Source: Fictibacillus solisalsi (lineage in GTDB: Bacteria > Bacillota > Bacilli > Bacillales > Fictibacillaceae). From it: a stretch of 64,000 bases of DNA. Shown piece by piece: positions 27,642 to 36,595 of the stretch. The notes beneath the pieces are model-generated. The model had not been told where the DNA came from and did no database searches. It worked only from the letters and a program-made list of their open reading frames with translations. Numbering within the stretch: position 1 is the first letter of the stretch; every line of letters begins with the position of its first letter. The translations under genes were made by a program, and so were the position numbers. Where the stretch lies: positions 2,191,057-2,255,056 of the forward strand of contig NZ_FNHW01000001.1 of the NCBI RefSeq assembly GCF_900103485.1. Reading direction: 5' to 3'.

Positions 27642-27684
27642 AAAAAACACCCGATAGTGATCTATAGATCATCGGGTGTTTTTT
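27642..27684. terminator. Bidirectional terminator between the 104-residue ORF and the EcsC gene
   Basis: A perfect 14-bp inverted repeat (AAAAAACACCCGAT / ATCGGGTGTTTTTT) encloses a smaller GATC-TATA-GATC dyad. Confidence 0.93.
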
Positions 27685-27712
27685 GTATGTTGTATACATA
27701 AAATGCATAAAA

Positions 27713-28549
27713 TTATAGTTGTTTTTCTATTAAAAAGCGTTTTTGATAAAATTTATGGGCAAACTCTGTAACTTCTCTCGATTTCTGGTAGTTCATGCCG
27801 GCGCCAAACAGGACTCCAAGAAGCGGTATCCCTTGGACAACCTTCTTTTTCAGCATCGTAATGATCAGACCCTTTATTCCTTGTCTTAGAGGCATGGAAA
27901 GCCATGAAATATCAGCTACCGACTCATCCCCAACATAAAAAAAGGAATCGGCTTCTCCACTGCTGATTTCCTCCATCAGTTCATCCCAGCTCTCATGCTG
28001 ATAGCGTTTGGGAAGAGTAGAAGCATGGAACACTTTGAGCGACATCATCATTTCATACGGTTTTTGAATGTCATATCCATAATTCATTGCAATGTATTGA
28101 ATCGAACGAACCTGCAGGGCAATCATTGCCGGAATGTCGATTCCCAGCAGCAATAAACCACCCGTTCCTGAAAGTCCTCCCTGGGCAAGCGACAGCATCC
28201 GGCTTCTGGCAATCTGCTGTTGGGCAATATATGTAAGCTGGTCAACGGAACATGCTTTTAAATCTTCAATTTCTTCCGCATCCGGATGAAAAATTCTCGC
28301 CTCTGATAACAGCCTTTCCCGAACATCCATTTGATGCCTGGAATTTTGGATGAGCGCATGAACATGGAATAAAGCGGCATCAATCCCATTGTTCATCTTT
28401 TCAATCAGGGTGGGGTTCAATTGGTTCAGCTGCTGCTTCACCCATCTCTCGTACGTTGCTTCAAAGTCTGTCGGCTCATATTCAAAATAACTGGATTCCC
28501 ATTGAAGAATGGAATTCAATACTTTTTCCTCTCTTGGCGTTAGGCTCAC
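27713..28549 (-). CDS. EcsC family protein
   Basis: The 278-residue protein shows the EcsC family layout: an N-terminal helical region ([16 protein letters not shown]), a glycine-rich hydrophobic segment ([37 protein letters not shown], about 125-160), and a C-terminal hydrophobic patch ([24 protein letters not shown]). EcsC-type proteins are poorly characterised; the namesake lies next to the EcsAB ABC transporter in B. subtilis, which is not present here. The start is a GTG with AGGAGG seven bases upstream. It is divergent from the AraC-type regulator. Confidence 0.82.
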   Translation of the reverse strand: MSLTPREEKVLNSILQWESSYFEYEPTDFEATYERWVKQQLNQLNPTLIEKMNNGIDAALFHVHALIQNSRHQMDVRERLLSEARIFHPDAEEIEDLKACSVDQLTYIAQQQIARSRMLSLAQGGLSGTGGLLLLGIDIPAMIALQVRSIQYIAMNYGYDIQKPYEMMMSLKVFHASTLPKRYQHESWDELMEEISSGEADSFFYVGDESVADISWLSMPLRQGIKGLIITMLKKKVVQGIPLLGVLFGAGMNYQKSREVTEFAHKFYQKRFLIEKQL

Positions 28550-28701
28550 AATTCAACCTCCTGCGATTTCGCATTTGTTATAGTTATTATACAATCTTTT
28601 TATCCTTTATAACATATATCCCCTGCACCCTGCATCTTCGTGCACGGAAAGTCGGATGCCCATTCATTTCTTCTGCTATTGTAGCAGTTAAGGAGGTTAT
28701 T

Positions 28702-29583
28702 ATGGACCAGCTGAAAAATATGAACGCGGCAATAAGCTATATCGAAGAGCATTTAACAGAATGTATCGATTTCAAACAAGTGGCCCAAAAGGCCTTTTGC
28801 TCCGAATATCATTTCAAACGAATGTTTTCCTTTCTCGCAGGTATGACGCTTTCTGAATATATTCGCCGGCGGCGCCTGACACTTGCTGCCTTTGAGCTCT
28901 GCAACACTTCATTGCGGGTGATTGACATCGCGGTAAAATACGGATACAGCTCTTCAGACGCGTTTACGAGGGCTTTTCACAACCTTCACGGAACCACTCC
29001 CTCAGAAGCCAGGCAGAACGGCCATTCATTAAAAGCTTTTCCACCAATGACCTTCCATCTATCGATAAGAGGAGGAAATGAAATGAATTACCGTATCGTA
29101 GAAAAGGAAGCCTTTCATATTGTAGGTATCAAAAGGCGAGTCCGGCTCCAGTTTGAGGGTGTAAACCCCGAAATACAATCCATGTGGGAAAGCCTGAATG
29201 AACAGAGAATTAAAGAATTAAAAGGCTATTCCAATATTGCTCCGTATGGACTGATCAGTGCTTCAACCCATTTTTCTGAGGAAAGAATGGAAGGAAAAGG
29301 AGAACTGGACCATTACATTGGTGCGGCAACTACAATCCGGACATCTGATGACTGGACCTTGCTTGAAGTCCCACAAGCCACGTGGGCTGTTTTTGAAGTG
29401 GTCGGACCTTTTCCACAGACCCTGCAGCAAACCTGGGGACGCATTTATTCGGAATGGTTCCCGTCTTCTAGCTATGAACAAATAGAAGGACCCGAAATTC
29501 TGTGGAATGAACAAAAGGATATCACATCGCCAACCTTTAAAAGCGAAATTTGGATTCCAGTTAAAAAGAAGGACCATCTATAA
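28702..29583 (+). CDS. AraC-type regulator with GyrI-like effector domain
   Basis: The 293-residue protein starts at the ATG at 28702, with AAGGAGG upstream; the longer open frame upstream is not supported. Residues about 8-106 form the two helix-turn-helix motifs of an AraC/XylS domain ([20 protein letters not shown] and [32 protein letters not shown]). Residues about 125-290 match the GyrI-like/SOUL-type small-molecule-binding domain ([38 protein letters not shown]), the combination seen in Rob- and BmrR-related regulators. It may sense a xenobiotic or lipophilic compound; the target genes are unknown, with the divergent EcsC gene the nearest candidate. Confidence 0.87.
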   Translation: MDQLKNMNAAISYIEEHLTECIDFKQVAQKAFCSEYHFKRMFSFLAGMTLSEYIRRRRLTLAAFELCNTSLRVIDIAVKYGYSSSDAFTRAFHNLHGTTPSEARQNGHSLKAFPPMTFHLSIRGGNEMNYRIVEKEAFHIVGIKRRVRLQFEGVNPEIQSMWESLNEQRIKELKGYSNIAPYGLISASTHFSEERMEGKGELDHYIGAATTIRTSDDWTLLEVPQATWAVFEVVGPFPQTLQQTWGRIYSEWFPSSSYEQIEGPEILWNEQKDITSPTFKSEIWIPVKKKDHL

Positions 29584-29588
29584 AAGAA

Positions 29589-29619
29589 AAAGGACAGCTC
29601 CCATCAAGGGCTGTCCTTT
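29589..29619. terminator. Bidirectional terminator between the AraC-type gene and ackA
   Basis: AAAGGACAGC pairs with GCTGTCCTTT, with inner CCC/GGG pairing, in the convergent gap. Confidence 0.88.
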
Positions 29620-29631
29620 GGTTTGTCATGT

Positions 29632-30819
29632 TTATTTAGAAAGTCGTACAGTATCGCGGGCAATCATTACTTCTTCGTTGGTTGGAATCACGATGACCTT
29701 TACTGGTGAATGCGGATAGCTTATGAAAGCTTCCTTGCCGCGAATTTTATTTAATGCAGGGTCCCAATATACTCCCATGAATTCCAGGCCGCGAAGCACT
29801 CTTGCGCGAACGGTGTCACTGTTCTCACCAATTCCGGCAGTAAAGATGATTGCATCGATTCCAGCCATGCGTGCAGCATAAGAACCGATGTATTTATGAA
29901 TGCGTGAAGCAAATACTTCTAGTGCAAGCTCTGCTCTCTCGTTACCTTCATTTGCTTTTTTCTCGATATCGCGAAGATCGGAAGAGAAACCGGAAACACC
30001 AAGCATACCGCTCTTATTGTTGAGTACGTTCAGTACCTCTTCAGCGGTTTGACCTGTTTTTTGCATGATATACGGAATAAGCGCAGGGTCAATGTTTCCT
30101 GAACGGGTTCCCATGGTCACACCCGCAAGTGGCGTAAAGCCCATAGAAGTATCGATCGATTTTCCACCTTCAATGGCAGCGATACTTGCTCCGTTTCCCA
30201 AATGGCAGGAAAGGAGGCGAAGCTGTTCAATCGGGCGGCCCAGGAGTTCAGCCGCACGCTCGGATACATATTTATGAGATGTTCCGTGAAAGCCGTATTT
30301 ACGGATTCCGTACTTTTCATAATATTCATATGGTAAACTGTACAGAAATGATTGTTCGGGCATGGATTGATGGAATGCCGTATCAAACACAGCAACAGCC
30401 GGAACATCGGGCAATATTTCCTTGAATGCACGAATGCCTACTACGTTGGCAGGATTGTGAAGGGGAGCAAGGAAAGAAAGCTCCTCAATTTCTTCTAGAA
30501 CTTGATCTGTGATAACTGCAGAATCATGAAATTGCTCTCCCCCGTGGACAACCCGGTGCCCTATTCCTTCAATTTCATCATATGAGGAAATGATATTGTG
30601 GTCTGTCAGTTTGTTGAGCAGCATTTTGACCGCTGCGCCGTGATCAGAAATATCGGTTACTTCTTTTATTTTTTCCCCATTCACTTCAATCGTGAAGATG
30701 GAGTCATTTAATCCGATTCGTTCAACCACGCCTTTTGTGAGAACCTGCTCCTCAGGCATTTCAAGCAATTGAAATTTTAAGGAAGAACTCCCGGCATTGA
30801 TTGCAATAATTTTAGCCAT
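29632..30819 (-). CDS. ackA: Acetate kinase
   Basis: It makes ATP and acetate from acetyl phosphate in overflow metabolism. The 395-residue protein has the ASKHA-fold signature [12 protein letters not shown] (7-18), [13 protein letters not shown], the acetokinase signature [11 protein letters not shown] (about 177-187), and GNGASI. An ATG start is preceded by AAGGAGC. It follows ytxK, as in B. subtilis. In B. subtilis CcpA activates ackA; only a weak cre-like match is seen upstream here. A TATAAT at 30879-30884 (minus strand) is a plausible -10 box. Confidence 0.97.
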   Translation of the reverse strand: MAKIIAINAGSSSLKFQLLEMPEEQVLTKGVVERIGLNDSIFTIEVNGEKIKEVTDISDHGAAVKMLLNKLTDHNIISSYDEIEGIGHRVVHGGEQFHDSAVITDQVLEEIEELSFLAPLHNPANVVGIRAFKEILPDVPAVAVFDTAFHQSMPEQSFLYSLPYEYYEKYGIRKYGFHGTSHKYVSERAAELLGRPIEQLRLLSCHLGNGASIAAIEGGKSIDTSMGFTPLAGVTMGTRSGNIDPALIPYIMQKTGQTAEEVLNVLNNKSGMLGVSGFSSDLRDIEKKANEGNERAELALEVFASRIHKYIGSYAARMAGIDAIIFTAGIGENSDTVRARVLRGLEFMGVYWDPALNKIRGKEAFISYPHSPVKVIVIPTNEEVMIARDTVRLSK

Positions 30820-30924
30820 TCTTTTAGCTCCTTAACAGCAATGAAAAAGAAGTACATGTAACCCATGAACTTCTTCTCATTATAAATTCAATATATCCTT
30901 AACCATTTAACCATCGTTATCCGC

Positions 30925-31044
30925 TTATTTCAAGTTTGTAAAGGCTTTCCGGGCATATTCGTATTTTTCAGAAATGAATTCGTTTGCATTGTGGATAGAA
31001 GCCTTTAGATTATGAACGTTTAAGTTCTTTGCTAAACCATTCAT
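30925..31044 (-). CDS. Possible 39-residue protein overlapping the end of ytxK
   Basis: A short minus-strand frame opens with an ATG inside the last codons of ytxK (different frame) and ends 80 bases beyond it. The second half, NANEFISEKYEYARKAFTNL, looks like a protein helix, which is why it is recorded. The ribosome-binding site is weak (GTGATGG), so expression would rely on coupling to ytxK. It could equally be chance or a relic of a longer ytxK tail. Confidence 0.3.
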   Translation of the reverse strand: MNGLAKNLNVHNLKASIHNANEFISEKYEYARKAFTNLK

Positions 31045-32005
31045 TCATTTGGTCCATCACGTTAGCAATGGCCTGCTTTTTGGAAAACGACGGCAGATCC
31101 ACCAGCAATGCCTGTTTTGGTTTCACTGTATTCTCCCCATTTTTCTGCAGAATAAGGATGCTTTTTGCCTGTGATTCCTGTTTAAAAAGACTTAGGGGCA
31201 GCTGAATCATTCCAATGATGACGGCCTTTTCTTTGATCATTTTTTGAAGAAGAGGCGCCTGTTCACTGGAAAACAGCCCATTGGGTACAAGAAATACTCC
31301 AAATCCCGATTCCTTCAGATAATGAAGGCTTTGCTCAATGAGCAGATGATGGGCATAGGTATGTCCTTCTTCAGCATGTACAATAAATTCCTTTGCTGTT
31401 TCATCATTTGGATAAAAACCGACAGGAAGATCGGAGACCACAAGATCCACAGGTTCCACATAGAGCGGCTTAATGCTGTCTTGATGATAAAACTCCACAT
31501 TATGCTTTTGCAGATTGGAAATGATCCATGCCAGCCTCAGAAGGGTTTCATCCACCTCTACGCCAAAGCTTTTGATATTGCCTTCCAATTGATTCAATAG
31601 TGTTGTCAACAAATTACCCGCTCCTGCAGCAGGATCCAGCAACGAAAAATCTTTGGCAGAAGGCATCAGCTTCTGGACAAGATAACTGATAAAAATACCA
31701 ACCGCGTCCGGTGTCATGGCATGATGAGGCTGTATGGCCTCCTTCATCCCTTTTAATACGGCCAGCTGAAAGGCCTTTCGGATTTCTTCCCGATTCATGG
31801 CTTCAAGCTTTACCTTGGCGTATTCCTTCTCTAAAAATACTTTGGTGACTTGCGACACGTGTTCGGGGATTTCTTTATGAAACATGTTTTCTCCGGTTTC
31901 CACAAGGGCATCCAAATAGGTCAGGTTCTCTTCCTGTTTAATTCTTTCTGCCGATTGGTCGATAACCGTAAATAACTTTTCTACATTCGAAAGATTGCTC
32001 TTCAT
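31010..32005 (-). CDS. ytxK: Class I SAM-dependent DNA-methyltransferase-like protein YtxK
   Basis: The 331-residue protein has the methyltransferase motif I LLDPAAGAGNLL (about 144-155) and a motif IV DLVVSDLPVGFYP, resembling the NPPF-type motif of adenine-specific DNA methylases with S in place of N. It is therefore of the N6-methylase fold, but its target is unknown. I chose the ATG at 32005 (MKSNLSNVEKLF), preceded by TTAGGAGGA, over an extension eleven codons upstream. It lies between tpx and ackA as in B. subtilis. Confidence 0.9.
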   Translation of the reverse strand: MKSNLSNVEKLFTVIDQSAERIKQEENLTYLDALVETGENMFHKEIPEHVSQVTKVFLEKEYAKVKLEAMNREEIRKAFQLAVLKGMKEAIQPHHAMTPDAVGIFISYLVQKLMPSAKDFSLLDPAAGAGNLLTTLLNQLEGNIKSFGVEVDETLLRLAWIISNLQKHNVEFYHQDSIKPLYVEPVDLVVSDLPVGFYPNDETAKEFIVHAEEGHTYAHHLLIEQSLHYLKESGFGVFLVPNGLFSSEQAPLLQKMIKEKAVIIGMIQLPLSLFKQESQAKSILILQKNGENTVKPKQALLVDLPSFSKKQAIANVMDQMNEWFSKELKRS

Positions 32006-32095
32006 TGTCGTTCCTCCTAAATATCTTGCAGCCCGCACTGTTTATGCGTTTAATCCTATATACAAAAGCTGATCATGGGAGATTATACCGCTAAA

Positions 32096-32122
32096 AAACT
32101 CCGGAATCAGAATCCGGAGTTT
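32096..32122 (-). terminator. Terminator of tpx
   Basis: A perfect 10-bp inverted repeat (AAACTCCGGA / TCCGGAGTTT) with a seven-base loop directly after tpx; five A/T pairs extend it. Confidence 0.85.
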
Positions 32123-32128
32123 CTTGTT

Positions 32129-32626
32129 TTACTTGGCAGCTTTTGCAGCTTCAATGGCAGCCTCATAATTTGGATGGTTGGTTACTTCATCCACGTATTC
32201 AACGTAAGTTACCTTGTCTGAGCTGTCTACAACGAAAACCGCTCTTGCAAGAAGGCGAAGTTCTTCAATCGCTACACCGTAAGCTTTGCCGAAAGAGAGA
32301 TCGCGGTGATCGGATAGCGTTTGAACGTTTTCAACACCTGCTGCTGCGCACCAGCGTTTTTGAGCAAAAGGAAGGTCAACAGATACGGTGAGAATTTTCA
32401 CGTTGTCCAATTGGGAAGCTTCCTCATTGAAACGGCGGGTCTGTGCATCACAAACTCCTGTGTCAACTGAAGGTACTACTGAGATTAAACGAACAGAACC
32501 TTTTGAATCCGCAAGCGTCACTTCCGATAGATCATTGGCAAGCACCGTAAAATCCGGAGCCTGGTCACCTACCTGTACTTGCTTCCCAGCCAGTGTAACC
32601 GGTTTTTCTTTAAATGTAACTCCCAT
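32129..32626 (-). CDS. tpx: Thiol peroxidase
   Basis: It reduces hydroperoxides using thioredoxin. The 165-residue protein is an atypical two-Cys peroxiredoxin: peroxidatic Cys59 in [14 protein letters not shown] and resolving Cys93 in [11 protein letters not shown]. The catalytic Thr and Arg of the Tpx family are in the same segments. An ATG start has GAGGAGGC upstream, and the gene is closed by its own terminator. Confidence 0.96.
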   Translation of the reverse strand: MGVTFKEKPVTLAGKQVQVGDQAPDFTVLANDLSEVTLADSKGSVRLISVVPSVDTGVCDAQTRRFNEEASQLDNVKILTVSVDLPFAQKRWCAAAGVENVQTLSDHRDLSFGKAYGVAIEELRLLARAVFVVDSSDKVTYVEYVDEVTNHPNYEAAIEAAKAAK

Positions 32627-32756
32627 GAAAACAGCCTCCTCTTATTTAATTATGTACATGTCCCATCATATAGCGAAGAACCAGAATGTGCAAATGAAAA
32701 GCTGAGGCAGGCTTTGCCTTCCGAAGCTGGATTATGCCAATCAACGCAAAGAAAAA

Positions 32757-32780
32757 AGCTAACTGTAAAAACAGTTAACT
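32757..32780 (-). terminator. Terminator of ytfJ, overlapping its stop codon
   Basis: AGCTAACTG pairs with CAGTTAACT (one mismatch-tolerant pair) around a six-base loop, with six T residues after it on the minus strand. Confidence 0.75.
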
Positions 32781-33235
32781 CAAAAAGGGTTTTCCGGTTG
32801 ATTCGGATTGTTCTGTACATTGCGTTGTCTGTTTTTATTGTTCATCATTTGCTGGATTTTCTCCACAACGCTTGGTGCAAGATCAAGCAGCCGCTCGTAC
32901 AAATGAGTGCTGTTGTCCAAATGAATGGTTTTGATGCCATTTGAGCCAACAATTAAGAAAGCAATCGGTGTAATAGATACGCCGCCACCGCTTCCTCCGC
33001 CAAATGGAAGTTCTTCTGAATCCAATGGATTTTGCTGGCTGCTTCCATTTTGCTGATCTCCACCTCCAAATTCACTTCCCCCTGCTGCAAAGCCGAACCC
33101 AACTTTAGAAACAGTCAGAATGACACTTCCATCTGGTGTTTCAACCGGATCACCAATAATGGTATTCACATCGATCATTTGTTTCAGGTTTTCCATCGCG
33201 GTTTTCATTAAGCCTTCGATAGGATGCTCAGACAT
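32780..33235 (-). CDS. ytfJ: Spore protein YtfJ (GerW family)
   Basis: The 151-residue protein begins MSEHPIEGLMKTAMENLKQM and contains VIGDPVETPDGSVILTVSKVGFGFAAGGSEF (split across residues about 29-60), a Gly-rich loop (LPFGGGSGGGVSITPIAFLIV) and a Gln/Asn-rich tail, all typical of the GerW/YtfJ family. In B. subtilis YtfJ is made in the forespore and the Bacillus cereus-group GerW protein influences germination. Its start overlaps the ytfI stop by eight bases, so the two are coupled. Confidence 0.92.
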   Translation of the reverse strand: MSEHPIEGLMKTAMENLKQMIDVNTIIGDPVETPDGSVILTVSKVGFGFAAGGSEFGGGDQQNGSSQQNPLDSEELPFGGGSGGGVSITPIAFLIVGSNGIKTIHLDNSTHLYERLLDLAPSVVEKIQQMMNNKNRQRNVQNNPNQPENPF

Positions 33236-33908
33236 GTGATGTTCCTCCTGCTACATATTTTTTTGATTTTTTGTTTGCGTTGGAGCTGATGGATCTCCAG
33301 TGCTTCAACACTTGTAACATGACGACAATAGCATGCCCTATTTTAAAAGAAATCATACAAGACAGCCGGGTTTGCGTAAGGGTTCCCTGATAAACAGGTA
33401 TCACTCCAATGGTTGGAATGCCTTTTAACCTTACGATATGAGATAACAAGCCAAGGACGTTTCCCTTTAATGCCCATACCAAACCAGACGCCACTGCAGT
33501 AGATGCCGCGTCTCCAAGCCCAAACCGGCTGTTCCATTTCACATCCGTAATCGTCACCTTTTTAAAAAAAACCTTAAGAATACGATAAAAGCCTCCAACA
33601 TGCCGGAGTAAATTTCGATAATTATAATAGCTGTTTAAAAAGGCATGCAGCGTAATGCTTTTTCTCTTCTTTTTTTCTTTAGACGCGCCTTTTGATTTTT
33701 GCTTAAGGTCCAACTTCTTTTCTGCAAGATTTATTTTGATCTCCGGCAGCTCCAGCGTATAGGAAATCACTTTCCAAAGAGTAATCTTTAATCGAAGAAA
33801 ATCGTCATCTCCCTGATGGCTGAACAAAAAAGTAATGTGGAGCGTCGAAAGCGGTAGGGCAACAAATAAGAGCAACAACAAAATAAGAATACTATATACA
33901 ATAAACAC
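33228..33908 (-). CDS. ytfI: DUF2953 family protein YtfI
   Basis: The 226-residue protein has one N-terminal membrane segment (about 4-28) followed by a soluble, lysine-rich domain (KKLDLKQKSKGASKEKKKRK, about 69-88) and a conserved C-terminal part (VKWNSRFGLGDAASTAVASG). This is the DUF2953/YtfI layout. It always neighbours ytfJ and is thought to take part in sporulation; its molecular role is unknown. The start is a GTG with AAAGGAAG upstream. Confidence 0.85.
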   Translation of the reverse strand: MFIVYSILILLLLLFVALPLSTLHITFLFSHQGDDDFLRLKITLWKVISYTLELPEIKINLAEKKLDLKQKSKGASKEKKKRKSITLHAFLNSYYNYRNLLRHVGGFYRILKVFFKKVTITDVKWNSRFGLGDAASTAVASGLVWALKGNVLGLLSHIVRLKGIPTIGVIPVYQGTLTQTRLSCMISFKIGHAIVVMLQVLKHWRSISSNANKKSKKYVAGGTSHV

Positions 33909-34040
33909 AGGCCATTCTTCCTTTCACAACCATTATGGGCTTGAAGGGAAAAAATAAACCTGCTGTACGGTAAAAGGATTTATGAAACAAGAGTAGAAAT
34001 GGATAAAGGACACCAGATACATTCGACAGGAGGACATCCC

Positions 34041-34844
34041 ATGACAGATGATCGCAGAAATTTATTTGTAGCGTACAAGCAGGAGGATGAGGTTTTAAGA
34101 AAGGTAGAGCCCCTCTTGGAGCTTGCTCAAAATTACGGTTTTACCCTTGTGGATGATTATAAAAAAGCGAATATTATTGCGTCCATTGGCGGTGATGGCG
34201 CGTTTTTGCAGGCAGTAAGAAAAACGGGATTCAGGGATGACTGTCTGTACGTCGGGGTAAGTACAGGAGAGCTTGGCTTTTATTGTGATTTTCATGTGGA
34301 TCATCATGAAAAAATGATTACCGCCATGGACAACAACCAAGTGGAAGTCCGTAAATATCCAACACTGGCGGTCACGATGGATCATGACGATTCAACGTTC
34401 TATTGCTTGAATGAATGCTCTATCCGCTCTTCCATCATCAAAACACTAGTGATGGATGTGTTCATCGATGATTTATACTTTGAAACTTTCCGGGGGGATG
34501 GCATGATCGTCTCTACGCCTACCGGAAGTACTGCTTATAACAAGTCCGTAACGGGAGCTGTTGTAGATCCCAAACTGCAATGTTACCAGGTAAGTGAAAT
34601 GGCATCCCTGAACAACAACCTGTACCGAACGCTCGGTTCTTCTTTTGTTTTGAGCAACGAACGAAAACTCACCTTTAAAATCGAACAGGACAACAACCAG
34701 TACCCCATCATCGGCATTGATAACGAAGCATTGAGCATAAGACATTCTGAGTCCATCCGTTTTCACCTGTCCGACCGTGTAGTAAAAACAGTGAAACTAA
34801 AAGACAATTCATTCTGGCATAAAGTGAAACGAAGCTTCTTATAG
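34041..34844 (+). CDS. nadF: NAD kinase (second type, YtdI)
   Basis: It phosphorylates NAD to NADP. The 267-residue length equals B. subtilis NadF/PpnKB. The GGDG motif is at residues 50-53, and TPTGSTAYNKSVTGAVVDP is the second conserved NAD-kinase motif. I chose the ATG at 34041 (MTDDRRNLFV), preceded by AGGAGG, over an upstream in-frame ATG 14 codons earlier. The gene is divergent from ytfI and convergent with ytcJ. Confidence 0.95.
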   Translation: MTDDRRNLFVAYKQEDEVLRKVEPLLELAQNYGFTLVDDYKKANIIASIGGDGAFLQAVRKTGFRDDCLYVGVSTGELGFYCDFHVDHHEKMITAMDNNQVEVRKYPTLAVTMDHDDSTFYCLNECSIRSSIIKTLVMDVFIDDLYFETFRGDGMIVSTPTGSTAYNKSVTGAVVDPKLQCYQVSEMASLNNNLYRTLGSSFVLSNERKLTFKIEQDNNQYPIIGIDNEALSIRHSESIRFHLSDRVVKTVKLKDNSFWHKVKRSFL

Positions 34845-34856
34845 AAACACAATAAA

Positions 34857-34878
34857 CCGCCTGCTGCGTGGCAGGCGG
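34857..34878. terminator. Bidirectional terminator between nadF and ytcJ
   Basis: CCGCCTGC pairs perfectly with GCAGGCGG around a six-base loop, flanked by A/T-rich sequence. Confidence 0.85.
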
Positions 34879-34886
34879 TGTTTATT

Positions 34887-36482
34887 TTAGGTAATAGCCC
34901 TGTATTCGATCGAATTGTTAATAATCGTATAAACCACTCTGGCTTGGCGGATGTCTTCTGGTTCTGATGTCAGGATATCCCGGTCGAGTACGGTAAAGTC
35001 CGCTTCAAAGCCAGGGGCAATCTTTCCCCTTGCCTCTTCCTTATTGATTGCATAGGCACTGCCTGCAGTATAGAGCTGAACTGCTTCATAAGGAGTGAGT
35101 TTTTCTTCAGGCCGGTAGCCCTCATGCGTCTCCTCCGGTTTTTTCCTTGCAACTGCCGCATAGATTCCTTCTAAAGGGTTGGCTGTTTCAATCGGGGCAT
35201 CCGATCCGCCTGCGCAATGCAGCCCATTCGACAGAAGCGTTTTCCAGGCCAATGCATAAGGTACCCTCTCCATTCCTAGCCGCTCAATAAGCCATGGAAA
35301 ATCTGAAGGAACAAAGCTTGGCTGGATGTCGATAATTAAAGAAGGCTGCTTCATCCTTTCAATCAGCTCGGGCCGAACGAGACCTGCATGAATGATCCGG
35401 TCCCGCTCTTTTGTGACTGGCGGATATGCACCAATTGCATCAAGTGTGTATTCCAGAGATAGATCACCGATTGTGTGCACAGCCACCGGCATTTGATATT
35501 CTCTCGCCTGTTTTACCAGTTCCTTTAGAGCTTCTGGCGAATGAACAGCCACGCCGGATGTATCAGGCGCATCATTATAAGGCTTGCTCAGAAGTGCAGT
35601 TCGTCCCCCAAAGGCTCCGTCACTAAAGATTTTCATCGCTCCGAACTCCAGGTATGGTGAGATGCTTTTATGCAGGCTGGATGTTTGATAGTCCCCGGCC
35701 ACACTGTGATGAACAAGAAGATGCGCCTTGAATTTCAGTGATCGATCGTTAAGAACGTTCTGAAATACGGAGATCGTTTTATCAAATCCACCGTAATATC
35801 CGAGATCCTCGGTATGGCCGCCGGTCAGCCCCATAGAAAGCAAATCCTTTACCGCAGCGGTTAATGCGGTGAACAAATATTCCTTTGTTGCAGGCGGAAC
35901 CACATCTTTCACAAGATCTGAAGCACTGTCAAGCAGATAACCTGTCGGCTCGCCATTTTCATCGCGTACGATAATTCCGCCCTCCGGATTTTCCGTTTCT
36001 TTCGTAATTCCCGCAAGCGCCAGCGCTTTTGAATTGGCCAATGAGGCATGACGGCATACTCTTGACAGCAGCATCGGATGATTGGGAACCAACTCATCCA
36101 GCTCCTGGCGGTGAAAAATTTTTCGGTCGAGAAAGTTGTTTTCATTCCAGCCGTCTCCGAGCAGCCAATTTCCGGGCTTCTCTTTTTCAGCTTCTTTCTT
36201 TAGGTACGATCCCATTTCTTCTGCAGATGTAAAATGAGACAGATTCCTGCGGATCAGCTTTTCTCCGTGCCCAATGATATGAAGATGACTATCCACAAAT
36301 CCGGGAAACATAACTGCTCCTTTCAGGTCTACTTTCTCTTTGATATGACATCCATATTTCTCGGACAGGTCTTGAAGGGAACCGGCATCCCGAATATCCT
36401 TTCCTTCAGCAAAGACGGCTTCCACTGTTTCCCCTTCCCTCATCATCGTATAGATTGTTCCATTGAAGTATAATGTTCCCAT
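34887..36482 (-). CDS. ytcJ: Amidohydrolase family protein YtcJ
   Basis: The 531-residue protein belongs to the YtcJ-type metal-dependent amidohydrolases. Visible motifs are FPGFVDSHLHIIGHG (HxH metal pair, about residues 58-72), KIFSDGAFGGRTALLSKPY (central), VAVHTIGDLSLEYTLDA (His ligand), and GGSDAPIETANPLEGIYAAVAR (the catalytic Asp). The natural substrate is unknown; this family includes enzymes acting on amides and cyclic compounds. An ATG start with an ACGAGGTG ribosome-binding site. It follows ytcI, 113 bases downstream of it across a hairpin. Confidence 0.9.
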   Translation of the reverse strand: MGTLYFNGTIYTMMREGETVEAVFAEGKDIRDAGSLQDLSEKYGCHIKEKVDLKGAVMFPGFVDSHLHIIGHGEKLIRRNLSHFTSAEEMGSYLKKEAEKEKPGNWLLGDGWNENNFLDRKIFHRQELDELVPNHPMLLSRVCRHASLANSKALALAGITKETENPEGGIIVRDENGEPTGYLLDSASDLVKDVVPPATKEYLFTALTAAVKDLLSMGLTGGHTEDLGYYGGFDKTISVFQNVLNDRSLKFKAHLLVHHSVAGDYQTSSLHKSISPYLEFGAMKIFSDGAFGGRTALLSKPYNDAPDTSGVAVHSPEALKELVKQAREYQMPVAVHTIGDLSLEYTLDAIGAYPPVTKERDRIIHAGLVRPELIERMKQPSLIIDIQPSFVPSDFPWLIERLGMERVPYALAWKTLLSNGLHCAGGSDAPIETANPLEGIYAAVARKKPEETHEGYRPEEKLTPYEAVQLYTAGSAYAINKEEARGKIAPGFEADFTVLDRDILTSEPEDIRQARVVYTIINNSIEYRAIT

Positions 36483-36566
36483 ATTTCACCTCGTATGTAC
36501 GGATTTCAGCTATGCTTTTTCCTCATTTACCATATTTCATGCCATTAACGGAATTTTCTTCACTCA

Positions 36567-36591
36567 AAAGGCAGGCTTTTTGCCTGCCTTT
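36567..36591 (-). terminator. Terminator of ytcI
   Basis: A perfect 10-bp inverted repeat (AAAGGCAGGC / GCCTGCCTTT) with a five-base loop a few bases after the ytcI stop codon; the following T run is short. Confidence 0.75.
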
Positions 36592-36595
36592 GTCA

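Noticed and set aside
27701-27720. Mobile element or CRISPR signals across the window
   Set aside because: No transposase, integrase, terminal repeats with target duplication or regularly spaced repeats were seen; the hairpins near here and elsewhere are transcription terminators.
30890-30950. cre-like sequences upstream of ackA (TGTAAAGGCTTTCC on the + strand and AATAAGCGGATAAC on the minus strand)
   Set aside because: Two and about five mismatches to the cre consensus respectively; too weak to annotate, although CcpA activation of ackA is known in B. subtilis.
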